From assembly GCA_963697355.1 (NCBI GenBank), contig CAVONV010000023.1, positions 248,001 through 312,000 on the forward strand: a stretch of 64,000 bases of DNA. The letters are read 5' to 3'. The notes beneath the pieces are model-generated. The model was not told the origin of the DNA. It did no database searches and saw nothing but the letters and a program-made list of their open reading frames with translations. The DNA comes from CAVONV01 sp963697355 (lineage in GTDB: Bacteria > Acidobacteriota > Vicinamibacteria > Marinacidobacterales > DATDRI01). Below, piece by piece: positions 25,345 to 34,529 of the stretch. How positions within the stretch are numbered: the first letter of the stretch is position 1; each line of letters starts with the position of its first letter. The translations under genes and the position numbers were made by a program.

Positions 25345-28167
25345 TCAAGAGTCGGGCTGATCTTCCCTCGCTCGAATTCTCCGAATGGCGGCTTCGGAGT
25401 ATTCTAGAACACGGCCCTCGGACGTCTTCCCCAGCCCTTCCAGAACGGGTACCCCAGAGGTGTTCGCCACCCGTCCCATGGCTTCAATGGCGTTCAGACG
25501 GGCGAGCTCATAGGTGTCGTAGATTCGTTGCTCCAAGAGAGGCAAGGCCCTTTCGCCGGCCACTTGACCCATGGCGTATAAGGCGCAGGCCCTGAGCCAC
25601 TTGGAGCGGTCGCTCGCTAGCTCGAACAAGACTTCGATGGGCTGCTTGGAAGGAAGTCGAAAGACAGAAGAGCCGTGCTCCGCAACCGCTTCGATCCTTG
25701 AGTGTTCAAAAAGGGGCAGGATTCCGCCGATGAGAGAGGGATCTACGCGTACTTCGAGGGCTTCGAGAGCGCTGGCACGAACGTAGGGCTCCGGATGGTT
25801 GAGATTACTCAGAATGAGTCTCATGCCTCGACGGTCGCCATAGACCGTGTGTAGGACGCGAAGGACGTTCGTCTTCGCTTGTGTCACCCGATCCAAAAGC
25901 GATTGGACGAGGATGACCACGCCTTTGGTTTGCGGAAGTTGCTCCAACTTCCCAACGCGTACGAGATCGTAGTAGGCCTCCTCGGCTTCGAGAGACAAGA
26001 AATGGATGAGTGCCTGGTGGGCCGGTGACGTTCCGATCTTGCCGAGTGCCTGAATCACGAAACGTCTCACCTCAGCATCGCAACTCCACAAGGCGATGAT
26101 GAGAGGATTCACCGCAGCGTCGCCGCAGGACGTTAGTGCCCGGGTGGCCATGTGGCGAGTGGCACCAGCTTCTTCTTCGAGGAGCTGGACGAGCCGGTCA
26201 ATGGCCTTACGACGGCCTGAACGAGCCAAGCTCATGAGAGCCCGTTGCCGAATCGAAGAGCTTGGATCGTGGAGTGCCGTTTCAAGGTGCGTGAGGGCCT
26301 TCTCGTCAGCGATCTCGCCCAGTCCATAAACACCGGCCACACGGGTTGACTCGTTGCCGGAATCGAACATGTCGAGGAGAATTTCGCGGCCGGCCTCCCG
26401 CCCTTGGTCCTCTACCAGACGGCTGTAAGCCACCGCTGTATTTGCCCGAATCCGGGGCTCGTTGTCGTCTGTGAAAGCTGGAAGATAAGAGGCGGACTCC
26501 GAGAGACCGAGTTGGGCTAGAGCTTCGATGCCGTTGGCCCGCACGCGAGGATCTTGGTCGTCCAACGAGGGCTCGAGAGCACCAAGAGAGTCTGAACGTC
26601 GACGCAGCAATTTGCCGAGTGCCGCCACCATCGTGGCCCGCACTTTGGGATCGGGCTCCTGTCGAAAGCGGCGCACTAATAAGGGGGCGGCGGCGGGCTC
26701 GCGAAGCTCGGAAGCGACTTCGACAGCCAGGAGACGTACCGACACTTCTTGGTCATCCAGGGCGCGCTCGAGGTCGGAAACGACCCCTATCCTCTTCGAT
26801 GTCGACGGAACCGGTCTCATGACCGTGGAGGGAAAGGCAAACCGGAAGCGACTCTTTTCTTTGAGAACATGGACCAAGCTGTCGAGATACAGGCTTTTGA
26901 GCTCGAGCGACCATAGGAGGAACACGGCGGAGAGGATCATGGAGACGACAATGAGCACTCCCAACCCGAAGGTGGCGCTAACGATGAGGAACAGTCCTCC
27001 GACCAGCGCGCCCGTGGGCTCGATCACGGTCTCCTTGAATGCCTTTGCACGTCCTCGTCGCTCGCTCGGGATGGGATTGAAGATGAGATCCGTGGAGGAA
27101 CGGTAGATCGATATGCGGATGACTTTCTGAATGGCACGTCCGGCGAGGACGGTAAAGAAAAAGACGGTTCCAAGTTGATTGCCCGTTGTCAAGAGCGCAA
27201 TGCCCATGGCCGAAAAAGCTATCAAGAAAGTCAATGGACCGGCGAGTTGACCCCGGGTGACTCCCACGGATGATATGAAGCGGTTGGCCAAGAGGAATTG
27301 CGTCAAAGCTCCGATTCCGATGACGGCTCCATTGAGAACGGCGTAGAACGCCGTAAGAGACTGTGGATCGACAGTGCCGGAGGAATCTACAAAATGCAGG
27401 CTCGCTGCCTTACCCATGAGATAGTCCATGACTTGCGCCAGCAGACCGAAGAGAAGGAAGCAAAGGGACAAGTTTCTGAGCAAAGACGAGCCGAGAGCGA
27501 CGGAGAGATCCGAGCGCAGTTGCCGAAGGCGGTCCCGAAGTCGAAACGTGGCGCGAAGGGGAGTTGGTCGGATCCGTTCTCGATAAAGGCGTGAGACGGG
27601 TTGGATCGGTAAGAGTCCCGAGAACAAGAGTATTGCCGCCGTGAGTAGCAAGTCCTCCGTAACGATCCAACGGGGGAGGATCGACGCGGCGATAGACGCT
27701 GTTAATCCACCTGCAAGGCTGAATCCAAGCAAGATCGGGAAGAGGCGTTTGGCTTGCCTGAGCTCGAAGATGTCTCCTGCAATCAACCAGAACTGGAGAA
27801 ACAGCAGGCCCCTCATGAGATAGCACATCAGATAGAGCCCGCGATAGACGATCTCGGGTGCTCGGTCCCCCATGTGATGCGATGCCGCCAGAAAGGTGGC
27901 GAAGATCACGAGAGCCGCGCTGAAGAGCTTGGTTCTATCGAGTCGATCGATGATGGGGATGACGAACAATCCCGTGACGATGAGAAGGAGTGCGCTTCCG
28001 ACGTAGACCTGCGGTAGCGCCTCCGGCCCGAGATGTGCGACCAGCAAGGACGTGGCGCCGATGTCGAACAGGGCATGAGATGCCGCAACGATGAAATGGA
28101 GTGCTCCCAACAGGAAAAGGGGCCGGACATCGGCCTCGAGGATATTGAGAGTCTTATGGAGTTTCAA
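25345..28167 (-). CDS. second NTT/MFS-type transporter-like protein fused to HEAT repeats
   Basis: 940 residues. Residues about 15-430 have roughly twelve hydrophobic segments (LFLLGALHFIVAASHALFDI, LPQVYVGSALLLIVTGLFVI). Residues about 450-940 are regular HEAT repeats (DQEVSVRLLAVEVASELREP, DPKVRATMVAALGKLL, SSIRQRALMSLARSGRRKA), clearer than in the homologue at 10952. Its start lies 14 bases inside the end of the cNMP-binding gene, so the two are co-translated. The transport domain is more divergent from NTT carriers than in the first copy. The substrate is unknown. Confidence 0.85.
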   Translation of the reverse strand: MKLHKTLNILEADVRPLFLLGALHFIVAASHALFDIGATSLLVAHLGPEALPQVYVGSALLLIVTGLFVIPIIDRLDRTKLFSAALVIFATFLAASHHMGDRAPEIVYRGLYLMCYLMRGLLFLQFWLIAGDIFELRQAKRLFPILLGFSLAGGLTASIAASILPRWIVTEDLLLTAAILLFSGLLPIQPVSRLYRERIRPTPLRATFRLRDRLRQLRSDLSVALGSSLLRNLSLCFLLFGLLAQVMDYLMGKAASLHFVDSSGTVDPQSLTAFYAVLNGAVIGIGALTQFLLANRFISSVGVTRGQLAGPLTFLIAFSAMGIALLTTGNQLGTVFFFTVLAGRAIQKVIRISIYRSSTDLIFNPIPSERRGRAKAFKETVIEPTGALVGGLFLIVSATFGLGVLIVVSMILSAVFLLWSLELKSLYLDSLVHVLKEKSRFRFAFPSTVMRPVPSTSKRIGVVSDLERALDDQEVSVRLLAVEVASELREPAAAPLLVRRFRQEPDPKVRATMVAALGKLLRRRSDSLGALEPSLDDQDPRVRANGIEALAQLGLSESASYLPAFTDDNEPRIRANTAVAYSRLVEDQGREAGREILLDMFDSGNESTRVAGVYGLGEIADEKALTHLETALHDPSSSIRQRALMSLARSGRRKAIDRLVQLLEEEAGATRHMATRALTSCGDAAVNPLIIALWSCDAEVRRFVIQALGKIGTSPAHQALIHFLSLEAEEAYYDLVRVGKLEQLPQTKGVVILVQSLLDRVTQAKTNVLRVLHTVYGDRRGMRLILSNLNHPEPYVRASALEALEVRVDPSLIGGILPLFEHSRIEAVAEHGSSVFRLPSKQPIEVLFELASDRSKWLRACALYAMGQVAGERALPLLEQRIYDTYELARLNAIEAMGRVANTSGVPVLEGLGKTSEGRVLEYSEAAIRRIRAREDQPDS

Positions 28168-28630
28168 TTTGGATTCTGCGTAACTGTTCGGCTAGCGAGC
28201 GTATGCGATCGTCAGCCTGTCGTAGTCGTCGGCTGAACGCCTGGAAAACTGCAAAGGCGATGTCTGGGTAGTCTTCGACGGCAGAACGAAAGTCCTCTCG
28301 ATGTAAAACGAGCAGAATGGTCTCATCTTCTGAACGTGCCGAGGCGGAACGTGGTTGCTCGTCAATAATCGACATTTCGCCGAAGTAACCTCCGGGCTCG
28401 ATGACGTCCAACTTGACCTGCTGGCCGGCCACCTCCTGGTAGATGAGCACCTTTCCGTCGAAGACCAGATACATCTCTTCGCCCAGGTCTCTTTCTGCGA
28501 AGATTATCTCCCCGGCCTCCACGTGTTTTTCCCGCACCACGTCTGAAACGCGCTTCAAACCTTCACCATGGACGCTCGCGAAAAGAGGGATCTGCTTCAG
28601 AGCGATGATGATCTCCATTACGGACAGCAT
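28154..28630 (-). CDS. cyclic-nucleotide-binding protein paired with the HEAT transporter
   Basis: 158 residues: a short N-terminal helix, one cNMP-binding beta-roll (EAGEIIFAERDLGEEMYLVF) and a C-terminal charged helix (RRLRQADDRIRSLAEQL). The phosphate-binding cassette GEMSIIDEQPRSASA keeps both the Glu and the Arg, so true cyclic-nucleotide binding is plausible. No helix-turn-helix is present. It overlaps the transporter gene by 14 bases. A 16-bp perfect palindrome lies about 72 bases upstream (28702-28717). Confidence 0.88.
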   Translation of the reverse strand: MLSVMEIIIALKQIPLFASVHGEGLKRVSDVVREKHVEAGEIIFAERDLGEEMYLVFDGKVLIYQEVAGQQVKLDVIEPGGYFGEMSIIDEQPRSASARSEDETILLVLHREDFRSAVEDYPDIAFAVFQAFSRRLRQADDRIRSLAEQLRRIQIETP

Positions 28631-29085
28631 GGGTACCCTTATCTAGATGGCCTCTTTAAACCGAAAGCCTCACGGTCGCACTCCGGGAAACCGTTTCTCG
28701 GCGGGAGAATTCTCCCGTTCAGAAATGCGTGATGCTTGCGGTGCATCGTCGTGGCGCTAAGTATACTCCTTCGTCCTTTTATTGGAGAAAAGACCATTAC
28801 ATTCGATGCGCGATTATGGTGCGAAGTCCCCTAATAGACCGGTTCTTGACTGCGGTTCTTTTCATGTTGGAATTCCACTACCCATCTGTAGGGCAAGTCC
28901 CCCGTGCCTGTCACGAGCCTTCGTCTGACCGCAGGAGTAAGGTACTGCAATCTGTTGACTGCTATCAAGTTGTCCTGTGGCAACGGGAAAAGGGCCGGTG
29001 CGGCATGGGGCTTGCTGTGTCTAGAGCGAGTGGTCCTCGAGCGGAGACCATGTTCGACGAGAGCTGAAGTGGCAGGAGCATTGGT
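28631..29085. other. 455-base divergent intergenic region
   Basis: No gene is supported; an open frame at 28729-29067 has no coding features. It holds the palindrome at 28702-28717 and a TTGACT (28846) with no good -10 partner. AGGAG at 29074-29078 serves the next gene. Confidence 0.5.
28702..28717. promoter_or_regulatory. perfect 16-bp palindrome, operator candidate
   Basis: CGGGAGAATTCTCCCG reads identically on both strands. It lies about 72 bases upstream of the cNMP-binding/HEAT-transporter pair and could bind a dimeric regulator or form a hairpin. It does not match the CRP consensus. Confidence 0.4.
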
Positions 29086-30525
29086 GTGGACGCAGCAGAC
29101 CGAGATGATTCGAAGCCGAAAGCGGCCGAGTCTTCAATAGAACGGGAAGGTGGCCCAAAGTCCGAGGTCATTGCTTCGATTATTCCGCGAGCCTTGGACA
29201 TTCCTTACCCACAAATTGACGCGGAGCACACGGGAGGTTTCTTTTCGGGCCTATCAGAAGATACGGATATCGCAACTTACCGAGATAAGTTCGACGACAT
29301 CCGTCAAATGCTGGTGGAGCACCAGTCACTAGCACTTTTGTACATCGATGCTTCCGGGCTCTCGGCGATAGAGCAAGACTATGGGAGTCAAGTTTACGAA
29401 GATGTCCTTCGATTGCTCACGAATCTCATCACCGAGATGAGGGGCGAGCAAACTCGGCTGGAAGATCTAGTCACCATCAACGAGAAACACGGAGACGTGT
29501 TTTTGATCTTTTTGTCCAAGAAGAGAAAAGAACGTCCTTTCGGGCGCGGGGACCTCGAGAATCTTGCTGATCGCATTCACCGATACTTGAGCAAGCGAAT
29601 CTACCGAATGACCTGCTCCTATCTTCGCGGGCGCCCCAAGGTGAATATCGGCTACGGTCTCGTCCTTCACAACCCGCTGATCAATGAGGAGCGCCTGATC
29701 CTCAAGCTCATCGAAGAAGCGCGTCGTATGTCGAAGTTCCAATCTTATCGGTTCGACGTCAAGAACAAAGAGCTTCTTCAAGAAATCATTCTCAAGGAGG
29801 ATATTCGTACGGTTTTCCAACCCATCGTGAACATGCGGGAGCCATCGATTCTTGGATACGAAGCCTTGGCTCGCGGGCCGAGGGGATCGGAGTTCGAAAG
29901 CCCTTACATGCTTTTCGACATCGCCATGGAGTCCGATTTGATGTTCGAGTTGGACCGCCTTTGTCGTAGAAAGGCGCTGATGTCCGCGGCGGAGCTCGAA
30001 CCTGAGCACAAGCTCTTCGTCAACACGCTTCCAATGACGATCCGAGATCCGGACTTCCATGACCACGCGATGATCGAGTCTCTCGATAGCATGAAGCTGG
30101 ATCCTTCTAGGATCGTTCTAGAGGTCACCGAACGGTTGGCCATTGAAAACTACGACCTCTTCACCGAGGCCATGAACTACTTCACCGATATCGGCTTTGC
30201 AGTGGCCGTGGACGACATGGGAGCCGGCTATTCGGGGCTCGAGAAAGTCGTTCATCTGAAGCCCACCTATTTGAAGTTCGACCTGCTCATGGTCCGCGAG
30301 ATAGACAGTAGCTTCGTCAAGCGGGAGATGTTGAAAGCGATTAGCTCTCTTGCCGAAAACGTGGGCGCCCACGTCGTCGCAGAAGGCATCGAGACCGAAA
30401 AGGAGCTCCTGACATTACTCGATCTCGGAATAACCTACGGGCAGGGCTTCTTGTTCTCGAGGCCGTCACCCGCTTTCGTAGGACTCGAAGACATCAATTG
30501 TCTGGGGACGGTTCTCAAAAGCTAA
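29086..30525 (+). CDS. degenerate GGDEF + EAL domain protein (intact)
   Basis: 479 residues. Residues about 80-220 form a GGDEF fold with a decayed signature (NEKHGDVFLIFL). The EAL domain from about residue 240 has every catalytic position I can check: GYEALARG, VNTLP, LEVTER, VDDMGAGYSG, LKFD, AEGIET and YGQGFL. It should therefore degrade c-di-GMP, with the N-terminal domain possibly a GTP or c-di-GMP sensor. The GTG at 29086 has AGGAG 7 nt upstream. It is a clear paralogue of the gene at 2377 and shows what that gene's C-terminus should be. A GGGGACAGT hairpin follows. Confidence 0.9.
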   Translation: MDAADRDDSKPKAAESSIEREGGPKSEVIASIIPRALDIPYPQIDAEHTGGFFSGLSEDTDIATYRDKFDDIRQMLVEHQSLALLYIDASGLSAIEQDYGSQVYEDVLRLLTNLITEMRGEQTRLEDLVTINEKHGDVFLIFLSKKRKERPFGRGDLENLADRIHRYLSKRIYRMTCSYLRGRPKVNIGYGLVLHNPLINEERLILKLIEEARRMSKFQSYRFDVKNKELLQEIILKEDIRTVFQPIVNMREPSILGYEALARGPRGSEFESPYMLFDIAMESDLMFELDRLCRRKALMSAAELEPEHKLFVNTLPMTIRDPDFHDHAMIESLDSMKLDPSRIVLEVTERLAIENYDLFTEAMNYFTDIGFAVAVDDMGAGYSGLEKVVHLKPTYLKFDLLMVREIDSSFVKREMLKAISSLAENVGAHVVAEGIETEKELLTLLDLGITYGQGFLFSRPSPAFVGLEDINCLGTVLKS

Positions 30526-30587
30526 TAGTACAACGGCTTTTGAGGGCTGTCCCCTCTTACGTAAGTGCTCGAAAGCTGAGGCAGGAT

Positions 30588-30639
30588 GGGGACAGTCCTC
30601 AGAGACGATGACTCACTAGCGCCTCTGAGCACTGTCCCC
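30588..30639. terminator. REP-like GGGGACAGT...ACTGTCCCC hairpin
   Basis: GGGGACAGT and CTCAGAG pair with CTCTGAG and ACTGTCCCC: 16 pairs with one mismatch and an 18-base loop. It lies between convergent genes. A related GGGGAACTGTCCCC occurs at 38180. These resemble REP palindromes and could end transcription on both strands. Confidence 0.55.
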
Positions 30640-30646
30640 GATCTGG

Positions 30647-31630
30647 TTATTGTGCTTCCTTGTTTGGGCGTGAAAGAAGCTTTAATGTCTCGTAGGGAAC
30701 GGCCAAATATACCTCGACGGTGTTCTCCATTATCTGGATTTGAACAGAATCCAGTATGGCCTGAATCTCCGGCCTTGACTGCTGCTGCAGCCCACCGAGA
30801 GCTACGAAACCCCTGACGACATCAGCCAGCTTTTGCGCGGACTGTTGATCGGCAGAACGAGCGCGCGCGATCATTGAAAACTCAGATTCCAAGTTGCCGG
30901 AGATCGCGAACGAGTCGATGGGAGGTATCTGAGGAGAACCCTCGGATTGCCGTGTCATGAGGTCGCCCAGCGTTTCCTTTGCAGAGCCGACACACCAGAA
31001 GGTGGCATCGAAGGCAAGCTCCTCGACCCACCCGGTGAGGGCGCCATCCGCCGCCGAATCCTTGTCACCCGCCCCGACATCCAACATCGTTCGGACGTAT
31101 TCCGGGGGACCGAAAAGCACCGTATCCGAGCTTGGAAAAGCCAGAGCCTGGAGCTCTTTTTGGTCGCTTTTGGTGTGGCTGAAGACAAACAGATTGGTAC
31201 CTTTGTAATCGTCGCGTTCAATCGCCTCTTTCTCCTCGATGGCGGATACGATCTTTTCCGGGTCGAGATTGCCTATGAGCGCTAGTCCCCAACTCTGCCC
31301 CTCGTGATTCTGCTGAGTGGAAATGCTCAGAGATCTGAAGTCATTCCAGGGATCCAGCCCTGTCTTCTTGCGGAATTCCTCGACTTCGTCAAGGGCTTTT
31401 TGCCGGTGCGGCGAGCTCTCCCATTCTTCCCGAATGGGGCTTGCGGCAAGCGACACCAAGTCCAGATGGGCAACGAAGTTGGCAGAAGCCGGCATCCAAG
31501 CCGCAGCTTCAGGCAAGGTGCTGGCTTTGGCATTCACCTTAGGCGAAGACACGTAGGCCAGTGCACCTATTCCGAGACCTGCCAAGACGATTCCTGCGGC
31601 GACAACAGCGATCCAACGCGATTTCCTCAT
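30647..31630 (-). CDS. membrane-anchored hypothetical protein (DUF3352-like)
   Basis: 327 residues from the ATG at 31630 (31633 is equally possible), preceded by AGGAG. One N-terminal membrane anchor (WIAVVAAGIVLAGLGIGALA) is followed by an extracytoplasmic domain beginning LPEAAAWMPASANFVAHLDL. The pattern of repeated GxxDPEKI and AFPSSDTVLFG segments recalls DUF3352/periplasmic proteins found in several phyla. It is on the same strand as the ABC exporter genes upstream, about 120 bases away. Function is unknown. Confidence 0.6.
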   Translation of the reverse strand: MRKSRWIAVVAAGIVLAGLGIGALAYVSSPKVNAKASTLPEAAAWMPASANFVAHLDLVSLAASPIREEWESSPHRQKALDEVEEFRKKTGLDPWNDFRSLSISTQQNHEGQSWGLALIGNLDPEKIVSAIEEKEAIERDDYKGTNLFVFSHTKSDQKELQALAFPSSDTVLFGPPEYVRTMLDVGAGDKDSAADGALTGWVEELAFDATFWCVGSAKETLGDLMTRQSEGSPQIPPIDSFAISGNLESEFSMIARARSADQQSAQKLADVVRGFVALGGLQQQSRPEIQAILDSVQIQIMENTVEVYLAVPYETLKLLSRPNKEAQ

Positions 31631-31753
31631 CATCAAGCTCCTCGGTTTATCTTGTTCTACCATAAATACGTAATGATGTTGAAATAGGTTCAATGACGGT
31701 TTCGGCCTTTGGTTTCGGCGCGGCTTAGACGTAACAGGCTATTGAATAGATAG

Positions 31754-32554
31754 TTACGAGGACACCCGACCTGCAAACTCCTTGCGCGAGAAAGCAAAGA
31801 CAGCCAGTGCGTGAGTCGTTAACGAAATGGCGAGGAGGACCGAAACCGCCGATAGAGCAGACGGTCTATCACCCCACAATCCCGATAACGCCCCTTGAAG
31901 AGTCTCATGGGGAAGTAGAGACTGGAGATAGTGAGCCACCGTCAATTTCCGGACGAATCCCGGAATATAGGTGGCGGCGGCTTGCCAACCAAACACAAAA
32001 ATGAGTCCCGCGAGAACGGGTCGACGGAGCGCCGCTCCCAGAAAAGCAAAAATCCCGCTGTAGGCGGCGATGCCGAGAATCGCCACTCCCGCATCGAGGG
32101 CTAGCGTGGGGAAACGGGCTCCCACTTCTTGAAGGCCCGACGGAGCGACCGCCACGTAGAAGCAAAGTACCAGTGATGGAAGAAAAATGGCGACCTGCAG
32201 TGCGAAGCTTCCCACCATTTTCCCTGCAAGAAGGCTGCCTCGAGTGATCGGCCTCGTGATCAGATAGGGCAGAGTCCCGTTTTCTGCCTCATCACTGACG
32301 ATGCCGCTGGAGTAAAAAAGGGCGAGCATGGGAGCCACAAACGGAAAGCTGACCGTTGCAGTTACGACAGAAAAAAAGCCGAATCCTGTGAAGGAGACCT
32401 GCAGTCCAACTGCGGCGGCGATTCTGAAGATCACAGCCAAGGCAACCGGGAGAAGGGTCACGCCGGCCATGACCATTGTCCTCGGGGACCACAAGAGCTT
32501 TTCAAAGGTCCATTGGGCCACGATGGCAACGCGGGAATTCCAGAATCGGCTCAT
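31754..32554 (-). CDS. ABC-2 type transporter permease
   Basis: 266 residues with six hydrophobic segments. The loop after segment 2, FYSSGIVSDEAENGTLPYLITRPITRGSLLAGK, contains the ABC-2 E-x-G-T motif (ENGTLPYL) and the TRP/R-x-x-L-L-x-G-K signature typical of exporter permeases of the NosY/GldF kind. Its start overlaps the stop of the ATPase gene (ATGA). It probably works with that ATPase. The cargo is unknown. Confidence 0.88.
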   Translation of the reverse strand: MSRFWNSRVAIVAQWTFEKLLWSPRTMVMAGVTLLPVALAVIFRIAAAVGLQVSFTGFGFFSVVTATVSFPFVAPMLALFYSSGIVSDEAENGTLPYLITRPITRGSLLAGKMVGSFALQVAIFLPSLVLCFYVAVAPSGLQEVGARFPTLALDAGVAILGIAAYSGIFAFLGAALRRPVLAGLIFVFGWQAAATYIPGFVRKLTVAHYLQSLLPHETLQGALSGLWGDRPSALSAVSVLLAISLTTHALAVFAFSRKEFAGRVSS

Positions 32555-33474
32555 GACTCTACCAAGTACTTGAATACGGCCTCGAGGTTGTCGTCGGGAG
32601 ACGTCATTTCGCGCACCGTGATGTGCTCCTCGAGCGCCAGGTTCGCCAGGAGCTCGTAGAACCGTTCCGGCTCTTTGGTCTCGAGCTCGACCTGTTCGCG
32701 TTCCTCGGAAAAGGAGATGGAACGAATCCCGGGGAAGTCCAGTAATTGGGCGGCCAGGATTTTGGGTGTCGGGGTCGAAAGACGTACGCGATGAGGATGA
32801 GCGTCAATGAGCCGCCGGATGTCGTGGACGTTGCCGCTGGCCAGTACCCGGCCTTGGTTCATGAGGACGATTTCCCGGGTCATCAGCTCAACTTCATGGA
32901 GGATGTGACTGGATACGAGCACGGAGTGGTCTTTGTTTCCCCACTCCTTTATCCAATCGATCATTTCCCGGCGGCCGACTGGGTCGAGCCCTGCTAGTGG
33001 CTCGTCGAGGATGAGGAGATCGGGATGATGAGCAATGGCTTGAGCCAGCTTCAAGCGCTGGCGCATTCCTCGACTGTAGGTGGAGACGGGCCGATGGGCC
33101 ACCGTGTCGAGTCGTACTTCTTCGAGAGTATGCTCGGCACGCTGAAGGGATTCGGTGCTGCCGTAACCCTGGAGCCTCAACAAGTAGCAGACCCAATCTT
33201 TGCCAGATACTCGGGGAGGGAATCCTTCTTCCTCCGGCACCAATCCAAGATTGGCGGCGACACGGGGATTCGCGAATGGATTCTCGTCGAAGACTCGCAC
33301 TATGCCTGAGCTTGGACGTATTTGACCAGAAACGAGTCGGATTAGTGTCGATTTGCCGGCACCGTTCGGTCCCAGCAAAGCCGTCACACCGGATCCCAGG
33401 CTCAAGTCCACACGACTCAATCCGAGCACCGTTCCATACCACCGAGAAACGGACTGTAGCTCTACCGCGCTCAC
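32551..33474 (-). CDS. ABC transporter ATP-binding protein
   Basis: 307 residues from the GTG at 33474, which overlaps the upstream permease stop (GTGA). Walker A LLGPNGAGKST, signature YSRGMRQRL, Walker B LLILDEPLAGLDP and the switch His (SSHILHEVE) are all present. The C-terminal about 90 residues form the extra domain usual in ABC-2 exporter ATPases (HRVRLSTPTPKILAAQLLDF). It sits between two permease genes and may pair with one or both. Confidence 0.93.
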   Translation of the reverse strand: MSAVELQSVSRWYGTVLGLSRVDLSLGSGVTALLGPNGAGKSTLIRLVSGQIRPSSGIVRVFDENPFANPRVAANLGLVPEEEGFPPRVSGKDWVCYLLRLQGYGSTESLQRAEHTLEEVRLDTVAHRPVSTYSRGMRQRLKLAQAIAHHPDLLILDEPLAGLDPVGRREMIDWIKEWGNKDHSVLVSSHILHEVELMTREIVLMNQGRVLASGNVHDIRRLIDAHPHRVRLSTPTPKILAAQLLDFPGIRSISFSEEREQVELETKEPERFYELLANLALEEHITVREMTSPDDNLEAVFKYLVES

Positions 33475-34316
33475 GTGGCTACCTCTGATGACCGTAGGCG
33501 CCGGTCGATAATGCCGACACCTGCAACCATGAGTAACGTCATCACAACGAGCGAGCCCCACGACGAGCTGTGTTCAGTTGTTAGACCAAAGAAGAGGTCG
33601 GCTACATCGACGGATGCTCCTATGAGAGAGAGGTAAGCGGGTGCATGTCCGAAGCTCATTCGCATGGCCATTCCGTAAAGGGCATGGCTCCCGAGCGCCA
33701 GCAGCACGAAGCCTACTGCCGCCAACCGTCGGCTTCGCGAAAGGCTGGAAACGGCGAGAACCATCAAGCAGAAGTACGCCGCCAACCAAAGGCTGTAGGC
33801 CAAGATGGAAACAGGAAGCCAAGGAGACTCCCTGAGCAGACTCCAGTTCTCGGACAAGCCCAAGTGAAAAAGGAGGAGGGCTAGACCCGGGAGAAGAGTT
33901 ACAGCAAGGATCGCCGACAACAGAGGAAGACATTTTCCAATGAGGTAGTCCATCCTCGAAAGGGGCTTGGAGAGGTAAATGACCAACGCGCCGGAACGAA
34001 GATCCGAAGCGATGCTTCCGGATCCTGCGTATAAAGCAACCAATATCACTAGAAGGAAAGAGACCTGCTGAGATAGAAAATCGCGCCACAAGCTTTGGTC
34101 GACTTCCAGGAACGGGGCTGCCTGAGGGAACTGCTTGGCAACGTATATCTGACCGCCGCGCACGAAGGCTGGGATCCAGGCGGCGAACACGAGAAACAGG
34201 AATCGACGCTGTTTCAACAAAGAGAGCATTTGAAACCGCGCCAGGGCCCAGATCCGCGCCAGGCCTCGGACTCTGGTGCCTTCGAAACGGCGATAGGAAA
34301 CGTCGTGTAAGGGCAT
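33471..34316 (-). CDS. ABC-2 type transporter permease
   Basis: 281 residues from the ATG at 34316. It has six hydrophobic segments; after a cytosolic N-terminus, SIASDLRSGALVIYLSKPLSRMDYLIGK carries the ABC-2 loop signature (SGAL, S(K)P(L)SR, Y-x-x-G-K). The stop overlaps the next ATPase start. It is a paralogue of the permease at 31754. A repeat block separates it from the upstream ATPase at 34530. Confidence 0.87.
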   Translation of the reverse strand: MPLHDVSYRRFEGTRVRGLARIWALARFQMLSLLKQRRFLFLVFAAWIPAFVRGGQIYVAKQFPQAAPFLEVDQSLWRDFLSQQVSFLLVILVALYAGSGSIASDLRSGALVIYLSKPLSRMDYLIGKCLPLLSAILAVTLLPGLALLLFHLGLSENWSLLRESPWLPVSILAYSLWLAAYFCLMVLAVSSLSRSRRLAAVGFVLLALGSHALYGMAMRMSFGHAPAYLSLIGASVDVADLFFGLTTEHSSSWGSLVVMTLLMVAGVGIIDRRLRSSEVAT

Positions 34317-34409
34317 ATCAGTAAGACACCGGAAAGGAGAAAGTTGGAAGCATCCGCACCACCGGGACGTCCGCCGCATCGGAGACCAACTTCGTGCGGA
34401 TGCCCCGTG

Positions 34410-34520
34410 CCCGGGGCAGCCAGTGGCCGGTGGCCAGAAGCCAGCGAAGGACTTGACTGCAGGCTGCTGATTGTTGGGCTGACTGCGGACTGCTCGACTG
34501 CTTGACTGCCCAGCTGAGGT
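34410..34520. repeat. intergenic short tandem repeats inside the ABC cluster
   Basis: GCCAGTGGCCGGTGGCCAG-type heptamers are followed at 34481-34511 by GACTGCG, GACTGCTC, GACTGCTT, GACTGCCC. The block interrupts an otherwise overlapping gene cluster. Confidence 0.6.
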
Positions 34521-34529
34521 GCACCCTTC

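Noticed and set aside
28729..29067. 112-codon open frame in the gap before the second EAL gene
   Set aside because: No ribosome site, no domain, mixed composition; probably non-coding.
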